Source: Microbacterium sp. (GTDB lineage Bacteria; Actinomycetota; Actinomycetes; Actinomycetales; Microbacteriaceae). Taken from it: a DNA stretch of 33,820 nucleotides. Under the pieces are notes generated by a model. That model was given only the letters and a program-made list of their open reading frames with translations. It had not been told where the DNA came from and ran no database searches. Each line of letters begins with the position of its first letter. The first letter of the stretch is position 1. This document shows positions 24,120 to 31,748 of the stretch, in pieces. The position numbers and the translations under genes were made by a program. Location: positions 1-33,820 of the forward strand of contig JAITLM010000137.1 in the NCBI GenBank assembly GCA_031277885.1, written 5' to 3'.

Positions 24120-25397
24120 TCAGCGGCAGGCCATCGCCTGCTGCACGACGGAGTCTGGCGGAGGCCCGTACGCCTGCGTGCCGTTGCCCGGATCCGTGAA
24201 GCCCATGCCGATGGCCCAGGCCGTCGCCCACGCCTCCGCCGAGGCCGAATCGGTGTTGTCGACCATCGATCGGCATTTCGTCGCGATCGCGTGCCCCGCC
24301 TCGTGCGCCACGAGCGCTCTGCTGGAATCGCCCGGCCAGTCCTCGGCGACGGAGTTGGACAGCAGGATCGTCGCGTACTGGCCCGACTCGATCGGCGTGC
24401 GCGTCTCGCCGGACAGGTAGCCGTTGTCCCCGCCGAGGTCGTTCACCCTGTCCGCCCATTGGAAGTCCAGCAGCACCCCGGGGACGAGGGATCGCGCGAA
24501 GTCCTCGATCTGCTGTCGCGCGGCCTGCAGCGGGCCGGCCTCGGCCGCGAGGGTCGCGGCGTGCCCGTCGCGCACCTGCTGCACGGTCGTCGCATAGTCG
24601 CGGAACCCCTGAGCGACCTGCTCGTCGAAGGAGGTGGTGGCGACCAGCCTCGCGGACAGTTCGCGCAACGTCAGGACGCCCTCGTTCGGCGAAGGCGTGT
24701 TCTCGGTCTCGATCCGGGCCGCGAGCCCGCCGGCGGTCTTCACCACGGCGAGACCCGCCTGACCGATCGCGCCGGTCGCGGAGCCGAGGTCCTCGGAGGA
24801 GCGGCCGAGCTCCGAGGTCTGCGTGCGCACCGCGCGCGCATCCGCTTCGAGTCGTGCGGTGCGGCCGTACAGCTCCCAGAACCAGGACGGCTTCGTGCCG
24901 GGTTCGGGGACAGGGGCGGCGGTCAGCGACATGGCCTCCGCGGACGCCTTCTGCGCGCGGTCCCGCGCCGTGGTGAGGCCCGCGCGGTCCGCGTCGCTGA
25001 CGAGTGCGGGATCGGTCACGCCCAGCAGCACGTCGGCGGCGCGCGCGGACTCGTCGCCGACGGCGCGGGTCCGCTCGTTGCGCGACGCCTCGTCGCTCTG
25101 CGTCGTCAGCGCCGCGGTGAGCTGCGAGCGGGCCTGGTCGTAGCCGAGGTTCGCCGTCAGCTGCAGCACCGCCCCGAGACCCGCGAGCAGCAGCACCCCC
25201 GCGATCGACAGCGACCAGGCGAGCACGGCCCGACGCCGCCGCCGGGGAGCCGGTGCAGGGGACGAGACCGACCCGGGCGCGGATCCGCCCAGAGAACCCT
25301 CGGAGGAGAAGGCGACGGCGATCTCGTGGCCGCCATCCCGCGTCAAACCGACGGGATCCGGCCCGCCGGGCGCCGGTATCGGCTGGTCATCGGCCAC
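24120..25397 (-). CDS. Membrane-anchored protein with HEXXH zinc-metallopeptidase motif
   Basis: A 425-residue protein I cannot place in a named family. Residues 1-51 are Pro/Ser-rich and end in an RRRRR stretch (52-56), followed by one hydrophobic helix at 57-80. This predicts a cytoplasmic tail, one membrane anchor and an outside C-terminal part. Residues 85-305 are Ala-rich with many charged residues and look helical or coiled-coil. Near the C-terminus HEAGH (365-369) fits the zinc-protease motif HEXXH. Glu388 in SASAEAWATAWAIG, 19 residues later, is a plausible third ligand as in gluzincins. Cys375 and Cys424 could form a disulfide. Catalytic activity and substrate are unknown. The two-helix protein gene follows on the same strand. 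Confidence 0.8.
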   Translation of the reverse strand: MADDQPIPAPGGPDPVGLTRDGGHEIAVAFSSEGSLGGSAPGSVSSPAPAPRRRRRAVLAWSLSIAGVLLLAGLGAVLQLTANLGYDQARSQLTAALTTQSDEASRNERTRAVGDESARAADVLLGVTDPALVSDADRAGLTTARDRAQKASAEAMSLTAAPVPEPGTKPSWFWELYGRTARLEADARAVRTQTSELGRSSEDLGSATGAIGQAGLAVVKTAGGLAARIETENTPSPNEGVLTLRELSARLVATTSFDEQVAQGFRDYATTVQQVRDGHAATLAAEAGPLQAARQQIEDFARSLVPGVLLDFQWADRVNDLGGDNGYLSGETRTPIESGQYATILLSNSVAEDWPGDSSRALVAHEAGHAIATKCRSMVDNTDSASAEAWATAWAIGMGFTDPGNGTQAYGPPPDSVVQQAMACR

Positions 25398-25556
25398 GTT
25401 CGTCCCCCTGCGTTCGCGTCGCTGCGTCCTGCGCGGTGACCGTCGGTCCCGCTGCGATCAGACTAGGGCCTGGCGGGATCCGGCACACGACTGCGGGATC
25501 GGATCCGGATCCGGTCCCGGATCCGCGAGCGGGGCGTTCCGCGGGAGACGGCCGGC

Positions 25557-26699
25557 TCAGCGCGCGAGCAGCAGGTGCGTCGGCGCGGGGGCCGGCGTGC
25601 GGTGGCGGACGCGACCGGGGGCTCCGGTGCGGTCGTCGAGGTCGAGCACGCTGATCTCGTCCGAGCGCTGGCCCGCGACGAGCAGCGCGCCGTCGTGCAC
25701 GAGGTGGTGGCGCGGCCAGTCCACGCCGGCGTCGGCGAGCGCGAGCGGCTCGACGCGGTCGCCGGATCCGCGCACGCGGAGCGCCGCGATCGTGTTGCTG
25801 CCGCGCACCCCGGCGTAGAGCGTCTCGCCGTCGCGGGAGCGGCTGAGCTCGGCCGGATAGTCGTGGCCGGGCGTCACGATCGCCGAGACGGGGACGCCCG
25901 AGACCAGGCCCCAGCGGCCCTCGCGGTCGGCGGCCAGGGTGAACAGCTCGCACGAGTACTCGGTCACCACGTGCAGGTGCCCGCTGGGATGCACGACCAT
26001 GTGCCGCGGTCCGGATCCGCGCGGCAGCACCACCTCGTGATCGAGCGCGAGTCCCGACGGCGAAGGGCGCCAGATCCGCACGAGGTCGTAGCCGAGGTCG
26101 GTGGTCGCGATCCGGCCGTCGGGCAGGAACGCCGCGGCATGCGCGTGCGAGACGCGGGGATCCCCGTTCGGATCCAGACGGTTCGGATCCGCGGCGTAGG
26201 GATCCGCAGCGGCCATCGGATCCGCACGTTCCTGGGACGCGTCGTCCGCGTCGCGCTCCTCGGCCTCGCGGTCGCCGAACAGCGCCGCCCGCAGCTCCGC
26301 CGCCCTGTCGCGCGCATCGGGCACCAGGCCGCCCTCCGCATCCAGTCCGATCCGGACCACGCGGCCGTCGCCGTAGCAGCTCGCGACGAGGAAGCGCCCG
26401 TCCGGCGCGACGGCGAGGTGGCACACGTACTGTCCGGCCGCGACCGGGCGCCCGAGCGGGCGCAGCGCGCTCTCGCCCGTACGCACGAACGCGGCGACCT
26501 CCCCTGACCCCTCGAGCGCGGCGTAGACGACGTCGAGCGTCGGATGCTGCGCGAGCCAGGACGGCGAGGGGGCGGGCGCCACGGCGCCGCGGTAGGCGAG
26601 GGTCGTCGGCCCGTGTCCCTCGTCGACCGCCAGCGCCCCGATGCCGTCGGCCGGGCCCTCCATGTCGACGCCGTAGCCGCCGACCCAGAATCGCGTCAT
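25557..26699 (-). CDS. Lactonase-family seven-bladed beta-propeller protein (6-phosphogluconolactonase-like)
   Basis: Probable cytoplasmic lactonase of 380 residues (pfam lactonase, YbhE/Pgl-like). It begins FWVGGYGVDMEG, and the repeated blade pattern includes VCHLAVAPDGRFLVASCYGDG, VSHAHAAAFLPDGRIATTDLG, GPRHMVVHPSGHLHVVTEY and HHLVHDGALLVAGQRSDE. His residues following each blade match the family. Between blades, about residues 130-180, sits an unusual insert of charged residues followed by Asp-Pro pairs. Its DNA, 26160-26230, is dense in GGATCC, each copy giving Asp-Pro in this frame. Family members hydrolyse 6-phosphogluconolactone or other sugar lactones. No pentose-phosphate gene is adjacent, so the substrate is uncertain. 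ATG 26699 is the natural start. Confidence 0.87.
   Translation of the reverse strand: MTRFWVGGYGVDMEGPADGIGALAVDEGHGPTTLAYRGAVAPAPSPSWLAQHPTLDVVYAALEGSGEVAAFVRTGESALRPLGRPVAAGQYVCHLAVAPDGRFLVASCYGDGRVVRIGLDAEGGLVPDARDRAAELRAALFGDREAEERDADDASQERADPMAAADPYAADPNRLDPNGDPRVSHAHAAAFLPDGRIATTDLGYDLVRIWRPSPSGLALDHEVVLPRGSGPRHMVVHPSGHLHVVTEYSCELFTLAADREGRWGLVSGVPVSAIVTPGHDYPAELSRSRDGETLYAGVRGSNTIAALRVRGSGDRVEPLALADAGVDWPRHHLVHDGALLVAGQRSDEISVLDLDDRTGAPGRVRHRTPAPAPTHLLLAR
26160..26230. repeat. Cluster of GGATCC hexamers inside the lactonase gene
   Basis: Five GGATCC sites occur within about 65 bases, near 26158-26222. In the lactonase frame each encodes Asp-Pro, giving a DP-rich loop. A similar cluster of four or five lies at about 25475-25525, just downstream of the same gene's stop. 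Confidence 0.75.
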
Positions 26700-26718
26700 C
26701 GCATCCTCACTCTCCTAG

Positions 26719-26796
26719 CGAGTGCACGCCTTGCGGTCGAGTGCACGAGTCGTTCACGCCGAAGGCCCGTGCATTCGACAGCATCCCGTGCGCTCG
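26719..26796. repeat. Paired-word repeat between purA and the lactonase gene (word CGAGTGCACG)
   Basis: Direct words CGAGTGCACG at 26719-26728 and 26738-26747; inverted words CGTGCATTCG at 26768-26777 and CGTGCGCTCG at 26787-26796. The period is 19 bases on each side. It fills the 120-base gap between the purA stop and the lactonase start on the minus strand, so it may terminate purA transcription or separate the two units. Confidence 0.8.
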
Positions 26797-26819
26797 GGCA
26801 CGCCGACCGCCCCGCGACG

Positions 26820-28106
26820 TCAGTCGACGAGGTCGTGACGCACGACGACCTGGTCGCGCTCCGGGCCGACGCCGATGACCGAGATGCGGGTGCCGCTCAT
26901 CTTCTCCAGCGCGAGCACGTAGTCCTGCGCGTTCTTCGGCAGATCCTCGAAGGTGCGGGCGGAGGAGATGTCCTCCTGCCAGCCCGGGAAGTACTCCAGG
27001 ATCGGCTTCGCGTGGTGGAAGTCGCTCTGGTTCACCGGCACGTCGTCGAAGCGCACGCCGTCGACGTCGTAGGCGACGCACACGGGGATCTGCTCGAGGC
27101 CGTCGAGGATGTCGAGCTTGGTGAGCACGAGGTCGGTGATGCCGTTCACGCGCGTCGCATAGCGGGTGATCGGGGCGTCGTACCAGCCCACCCGGCGCGG
27201 ACGCCCGGTGGTGGTGCCGAACTCGAAGCCGCGCGCGCGCAGCCAGTCGCCCTGCTCGTCGAAGAGCTCGGTGGGGAACGGACCCGATCCGACCCGGGTC
27301 GTGTACGCCTTCACGATGCCGACGATGCGGTCCAGGCGGCCGGGACCGACGCCGGATCCGGTCGCCGCCCCGCCGGCGGTCGCCGAGGAGGAGGTCACGA
27401 ACGGGTAGGTGCCGTGGTCGACGTCGAGCATGGTGGCCTGGCCGCCCTCGAACACGACGACCTCGCCGCGCTGCAGCGCGTCGTCGAGCAGGTGGCTCGT
27501 GTCGGCGACCATCGGGCGCAGCCGCTCGGCGTAGGAGAGCAGGTCCTCCACGATCTCGTCGCACGTGATGGCGCGGCGGTTGAAGACCTTGACGAGCAGG
27601 TGGTTCTTCTGGTCGAGGGCGCCCTCGACCTTCTGGCGCAGGATGTTCTCGTCGAAGAGGTCCTGCACGCGGATCCCGACGCGGTTGATCTTGTCGGCGT
27701 AGGCCGGGCCGATGCCGCGGCCGGTCGTGCCGATCATGCGCTTGCCGAGGAAGCGCTCCGTGACCTTATCGAGCGTGCGGTGGTACTGGGTGATGATGTG
27801 CGCGTTGGCGCTCACCTTGAGGCGCGAGGTGTCGATGCCGCGGGATCCCAGGGCCTCGAGCTCGTGGAACAGCACCTCGAGATCGATCACGACGCCGTTG
27901 CCGATCACCGGGGTGACGCCGGGCGAGAGGATGCCGGAGGGCAGCAGGTGCAGGGCGTACTTCTCGTCGCCGACGACGACCGTGTGCCCCGCGTTGTTGC
28001 CGCCGTTGAACTTGACGACCCAGTCGGTGCGCTCGCCGAGCAGATCCGTGGCCTTGCCCTTGCCCTCGTCGCCCCACTGGACGCCGACGATCACGATTCC
28101 TGGCAT
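26820..28106 (-). CDS. purA: Adenylosuccinate synthetase
   Basis: Catalyses GTP-dependent condensation of IMP and aspartate to adenylosuccinate, the first committed step to AMP. The product has 428 residues, the standard length. Diagnostic features are the start [19 protein letters not shown] with the catalytic Asp and P-loop, [22 protein letters not shown] with the catalytic His, the IMP-binding [14 protein letters not shown], and the aspartate loop within [19 protein letters not shown]. All key residues seem intact, so the enzyme should be active. The long 5' leader is structured (see the promoter region). It is divergent from the Pro/Ala-rich membrane-protein gene and separated from the lactonase gene by a paired-word repeat. 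This is a housekeeping gene. Confidence 0.98.
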   Translation of the reverse strand: MPGIVIVGVQWGDEGKGKATDLLGERTDWVVKFNGGNNAGHTVVVGDEKYALHLLPSGILSPGVTPVIGNGVVIDLEVLFHELEALGSRGIDTSRLKVSANAHIITQYHRTLDKVTERFLGKRMIGTTGRGIGPAYADKINRVGIRVQDLFDENILRQKVEGALDQKNHLLVKVFNRRAITCDEIVEDLLSYAERLRPMVADTSHLLDDALQRGEVVVFEGGQATMLDVDHGTYPFVTSSSATAGGAATGSGVGPGRLDRIVGIVKAYTTRVGSGPFPTELFDEQGDWLRARGFEFGTTTGRPRRVGWYDAPITRYATRVNGITDLVLTKLDILDGLEQIPVCVAYDVDGVRFDDVPVNQSDFHHAKPILEYFPGWQEDISSARTFEDLPKNAQDYVLALEKMSGTRISVIGVGPERDQVVVRHDLVD

Positions 28107-28144
28107 GGGTGTTCCCCCTTTTCAGTGGCGTGCGGGCCCTTGGG

Positions 28145-28188
28145 GGCGGCCGCATCCGCCGCCGTGCTTTCGCCGGGTTTGCACCGGC
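28145..28188 (-). promoter_or_regulatory. Structured purA 5' leader
   Basis: On the minus strand the purA leader can fold into at least two hairpins. One spans 28172-28188 (GCCGG stem, seven-base loop) and the other 28145-28163 (GGCGGC stem, seven-base loop). A C-run and a G-run nearer the ATG could pair as a third. Together they could modulate purA expression. No known riboswitch consensus was recognised. Confidence 0.35.
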
Positions 28189-28216
28189 TGATGAGCTGGC
28201 CCGATCGGGCGGAGCC

Positions 28217-28222
28217 AGTCTA
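28217..28222 (-). promoter_or_regulatory. Possible -10 element of the purA promoter
   Basis: Read on the minus strand the hexamer is TAGACT, a good actinobacterial -10, about 110 bases before the purA ATG. The -35 region is not convincing. It implies a leader of about 100 bases. Confidence 0.4.
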
Positions 28223-28327
28223 TCGGAGGGGACGGACGGGCCGCGGGGGCGCTCGATGGGCGGGCGGGCGTTCGGATATCGTGAGGCGCACGCCCCTGCG
28301 GGGGACCGCCGCCGAACGGATCAGGAC

Positions 28328-29206
28328 ATGACGCAGGAGACGGATCCCGGATCCGCGACCTCGGGCGCATCGCCCGCGGGGTCGCCGCGTCGCGCCGCGC
28401 GGCTCGGGCACCAGCCTGCGACGGTCCTGCCCACGGCGACGCCGGTCGCGCACGCCGGTTCCGGAGCCGGAGCCGGCACCGGAAGCACGGGCCTCGGCCG
28501 GCGCAGGGCCCTCCTGCTGGTCGGCGGGGCGGCCGCCGTTCTGCTCTGCGCGGCCGGGGGCGTCCTCGTGGTCGGCCTTCGGACCGTTCCCGCGGCGCAC
28601 ACGACGACCGCGGCCTCGGACATCTCGGTCGCCGCCGGCGCCCCGAATCCGGCGAACGCGCTGCTCGGCGAGGGCGGCGGCGCGCCCGGTCCCCTTCCCC
28701 GCACGGATCCGACCGCGCCTCCCGCGACGCCCGGTCCCGCGGCACCGGCTCCCGCGACTCCCACGGAGGAGCCGTTCGCGGATGCACCGGCCGGCGGCGG
28801 GGCCTCATCGGGGTCCGAGGGCGACGGCACGGCGCCGGGCGGCCCTGCCCCCGGAACCGGCACGCCCTCCACGCCCACCGCCCCCGGCGCTCCCTCGCAG
28901 CCGACGCCGCCGCCCGCCGCACCGAAGCCGCTCGCCTTCGCGGGACTGACGCGGAACTCCACGATCGGACTGCTCGGCATCCGGATCCTCTCCAGCGACA
29001 CCCTCGCACTCACGGGGGAGCCGGGGGCGACGGCGACCGTGAGCTACGGATCCTCGCCCGCCGGATCCGTGACCTTCGACGGATCCGGCCGTGCGACGCT
29101 CACGGCCGGCGGATCGCTGATCGACCTGGGCGACCCCGTGATCACGGTCGCCTACTCCGACGGCACCGCGGGCCCGGCGATCCACGCGCGCCGCAGCGCT
29201 CTCTGA
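28328..29206 (+). CDS. Membrane-anchored Pro/Ala-rich protein of unknown function
   Basis: A 292-residue protein that I do not recognise. Residues 1-60 are cytoplasmic-looking and end in GRRR, and 61-83 form one hydrophobic helix. Residues 100-200 are a long Pro/Ala/Thr/Gly linker, as in cell-wall-spanning proteins. The C-terminal 85 residues (from about 207) alternate polar and hydrophobic residues (SDTLALTGEPGATATVSYG, PVITVAYSDGTAG) and look like a small immunoglobulin-like beta domain. The predicted topology is a type II anchor with the beta domain outside. ATG 28328 is chosen although its ribosome-binding site is weak; the open frame extends upstream through the purA promoter. It resembles surface or cell-wall-exposed actinobacterial proteins. 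No neighbour suggests a role. Confidence 0.72.
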   Translation: MTQETDPGSATSGASPAGSPRRAARLGHQPATVLPTATPVAHAGSGAGAGTGSTGLGRRRALLLVGGAAAVLLCAAGGVLVVGLRTVPAAHTTTAASDISVAAGAPNPANALLGEGGGAPGPLPRTDPTAPPATPGPAAPAPATPTEEPFADAPAGGGASSGSEGDGTAPGGPAPGTGTPSTPTAPGAPSQPTPPPAAPKPLAFAGLTRNSTIGLLGIRILSSDTLALTGEPGATATVSYGSSPAGSVTFDGSGRATLTAGGSLIDLGDPVITVAYSDGTAGPAIHARRSAL

Positions 29207-29320
29207 GCGCGAGCACCACGTCGGAGTCGCGCCGGTCCCCGCGGAGCATGGCGGGATATCGCTGTCGGATGGCGGTCGCCGTGCTCGACCGATGTCCGTG
29301 GCCCCTGCGACGATCGAAGG

Positions 29321-30280
29321 ATGACGGAGACCACGCAGGGACGGACGCGAGAGCCCGCGGACACGGGCGGCGCGAGTGCGTCGGCCCCACGCCGCAGGGG
29401 AGCGCTCGTCCTGATCGCGGCCGTGGTCACGGTCGTGCTCTGGGCCTCGGCGTTCATCGGCATCCGGGGCGCCGGCCCGCACTTCGACCCCGGCGCGCTG
29501 GCGCTGCTGCGCATGGCGGTCGGAACGGTCGCGCTCACCGCGATCGCGCTCAGGCGCGGCATCCGCCTGCCGGCGCGGCGGCACTGGCTGCTGGTCGTGG
29601 TGTGGGGCGTCGGCTGGTTCTGCGTCTACAACCTGGCGCTCAACGCGGCGGAACACACCCTCGACGCCGGCACCGCCGCGATGGTGGTCAACCTCGCGCC
29701 GCTCATGGTGGTCGTCTTCAGCGGGCTGTTCCTGCGCGAGGGCTTCCCGAAGCCGCTGCTGATCGGAGCCCCGATCGCGTTCGCGGGCGTCGTGCTCATC
29801 GGACTGAACTCGTCGACGAAGAGCGGGGCCATCGACATCGCGGGGCTCCTGCTCGCGCTGCTCGCCGCGGTCATGTATGCCGGGTGCACCCTGCTCCAGA
29901 AGCATCTGCTGAGCGCCGGCACCGACGCGACCACGCTCACCTGGCTCGGCGCCGCGGTCGGAACGGTCGCCCTGCTGCCCTGGACGGGCAGCCTCGTGGG
30001 GGCGCTGCAGACCGCGCCGCTCGATGCGACGCTCTGGGTGGTCTACCTCGGCATCTTCCCGACCGCGATCGCCTTCACCACCTGGGCCTATGTGCTGCAG
30101 CGCAGCACGGCGGGCCAGACCTCCGCGACCACCTACGTGGTCCCGGCGATCGCGATCCTGCTGTCCTGGCTGATCCTCGGCGAGGTGCCGACGCCGCTCA
30201 TGTTCCTCGGCGGCGCACTGTGCCTGCTCGGGGTGCTCGTCACGCGACTGCGCGGGCGCCGACGCGACCGCGCGGCCTGA
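29321..30280 (+). CDS. EamA-family (DMT superfamily) transporter
   Basis: Integral membrane protein of 319 residues with about ten hydrophobic helices in two homologous EamA halves. The first half starts ALVLIAAVVTVVLWASAFIGIRG and contains FDPGALALLRM; the second begins GLLLALLAAVMYAGCTLLQKHL and ends VVPAIAILLSWLILGEVPT, the strongly conserved last EamA block. The N-terminal 26 residues are hydrophilic. Such proteins export amino acids or other metabolites, or take them up; the substrate cannot be told from sequence. ATG 29321 directly follows GAAGG with almost no spacing, so either a weak site or a leaderless start is used. It converges on the MscS-type gene, 39 bases away. Confidence 0.92.
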   Translation: MTETTQGRTREPADTGGASASAPRRRGALVLIAAVVTVVLWASAFIGIRGAGPHFDPGALALLRMAVGTVALTAIALRRGIRLPARRHWLLVVVWGVGWFCVYNLALNAAEHTLDAGTAAMVVNLAPLMVVVFSGLFLREGFPKPLLIGAPIAFAGVVLIGLNSSTKSGAIDIAGLLLALLAAVMYAGCTLLQKHLLSAGTDATTLTWLGAAVGTVALLPWTGSLVGALQTAPLDATLWVVYLGIFPTAIAFTTWAYVLQRSTAGQTSATTYVVPAIAILLSWLILGEVPTPLMFLGGALCLLGVLVTRLRGRRRDRAA

Positions 30281-30319
30281 CCCCGCGCCGGCCCGGCCCG
30301 CTCCGCCTGACCGGGGGCA

Positions 30320-31747
30320 TCAGCGCGGGCGGATCTCCCCCCGGGGCAGGCCCAGGGCCGCGATCGCCTCGGCGGCCGCGGCGCGCTTGAGCTCGAGCGA
30401 CTCGCCGATCTCGGCCGCCAGACGCGGGTGCACCCGGATCAGCTCATCGATCACGGCGAGCGGGATCCGCAGCACGGTCAGCACCTCGGCCGCGGAGATC
30501 ATCACGGTGGTCCGCTCGCGGGTGAGCGCGGTCTGGCCGATCAGCTCGCGCGCGCCGGCCTCGCCCACGGGGACCCTCGCGTCCCCGGTCTCGAACTGCA
30601 TCACGACCCGTCCGGACAGGATCAGGCGCACCTCGTTCGGAACGATGCCTGCGGGCAGCACGACCTCGCCGATGCCGTACCGCTGCAGCTGCGCGCCGCC
30701 CCGCACCAGCTCCCGGCCCTCCTCGTCGAGATGCAGCACGGGCGCGGCCTCCTGGATCGCGGCGTCGAGCATCGCGAGTTCGGCGATCGGATCCGTCCCG
30801 TCGCCGTCGAGGGCGAATCCGCGCCTCCGCGCCGCGTACCAGAGCCAGGAGAGATAGAGGGAGAGCGCGCCGGAGGCCTCGGCGGGGGCCGCGATCGGGA
30901 TCGACACCGTGTACTTCGCCGAACCGGCGTACTCGGCGGTCGCCCGCTCCTCGCGCCACCGCATCGGCAGCCCGTCGGCCAGCTGCACGAGCAGCGCCAT
31001 GACCTCCTGCGGCGGATCGTCGGTGCTGAACGACATCGACGCCGTCGCGTAGTACGGCCCCGCCGGCTCGCTCAGGTTCGTGAAGGAGGCGCCGGAGAGC
31101 GTCGAGTTCGGGACGATCTGGATCCCGGATCCGGTGTCGATGTGCACCGCACGCCAGTTGACGCCGACGACGCGTCCCTTGACGCCGCCGGTATCGAGCC
31201 AGTCCCCGATCTTGAACGGCTGCTCGAACAGCAGCAGCAGACCGGAGACGACGCCGCCCGCCGCGTTCTGCAGCGCCAGGCCGATCACGATCGAGGTCAC
31301 CCCCAGGGCGGTGAAGAGACCGCCCACATCGGCGTCCCACACCCAGGAGAAGAGCATCGCGAGCCCCACGACGACCAGCACGAGCCGCGCGATCTCGACG
31401 AAGATCGAGGGCACGCGTCGCCGCCAGGATCCCTCCTCGGCGTTCGCGAACAGGACGACGTTGAAGGCGGAGAGCACGAGCAGAATGAGCAGGAAGCCGA
31501 AGACCGTCGCGACGACCCGCACCCAGACGTAGCCGTCGTCCTTCTGCCCGATCGCGAAGACGAGCAGGGCGAACAGCGCCCCGGCGGGGATGACGGCGTT
31601 GCGCAGCAGCGCGACCGGCTTGGCCATCGGGTTGCCGCGGCGGCGGAGCGCTCCGAGCAGCTCGGTCAGGCCGACGAGGAGCACGGGCACCCCGACCGCG
31701 AGCGCGATCAGCCACCAGGTCCAGCCCTGCTGGAACAGGCCGCCCAT
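30320..31747 (-). CDS. MscS-family mechanosensitive channel with C-terminal cyclic nucleotide-binding domain
   Basis: Membrane channel of 475 residues. Four hydrophobic segments (about 11-31, 48-64, 76-99, 112-135) lead to the MscS pore helix and beta domain: GVTSIVIGLALQNAAGGVVSGLLLLFEQPFKIGDWL, then VNWRAVHIDTGSGIQIVPNSTL. From about residue 340 to 455 a cyclic-nucleotide-binding (CRP-like) fold follows, with RYGIGEVVLPAGIVPNEVRLILSGRV and then ARELIGQTALTRERTTVMIS, which holds the phosphate-binding position. This makes it a bacterial cyclic-nucleotide-gated MscS relative. The gene begins one base after the stop of the cyclase-like sensor gene, so the two are almost certainly co-expressed. 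The cyclic nucleotide is the proposed link between them. Ligand and ion selectivity are not deducible here. Confidence 0.93.
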   Translation of the reverse strand: MGGLFQQGWTWWLIALAVGVPVLLVGLTELLGALRRRGNPMAKPVALLRNAVIPAGALFALLVFAIGQKDDGYVWVRVVATVFGFLLILLVLSAFNVVLFANAEEGSWRRRVPSIFVEIARLVLVVVGLAMLFSWVWDADVGGLFTALGVTSIVIGLALQNAAGGVVSGLLLLFEQPFKIGDWLDTGGVKGRVVGVNWRAVHIDTGSGIQIVPNSTLSGASFTNLSEPAGPYYATASMSFSTDDPPQEVMALLVQLADGLPMRWREERATAEYAGSAKYTVSIPIAAPAEASGALSLYLSWLWYAARRRGFALDGDGTDPIAELAMLDAAIQEAAPVLHLDEEGRELVRGGAQLQRYGIGEVVLPAGIVPNEVRLILSGRVVMQFETGDARVPVGEAGARELIGQTALTRERTTVMISAAEVLTVLRIPLAVIDELIRVHPRLAAEIGESLELKRAAAAEAIAALGLPRGEIRPR

Positions 31748-31748
31748 G

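Noticed and set aside
28109..28327. Extension of the Pro/Ala-rich protein to an earlier start
   Set aside because: It would run through the purA promoter and leader, and translates to sequence without membrane-protein features.
29244..29286. Imperfect inverted repeat upstream of the EamA gene
   Set aside because: The ten-pair stem has a mismatch-like G-U pair and a long loop, and no partner evidence; it is common by chance at this GC content.
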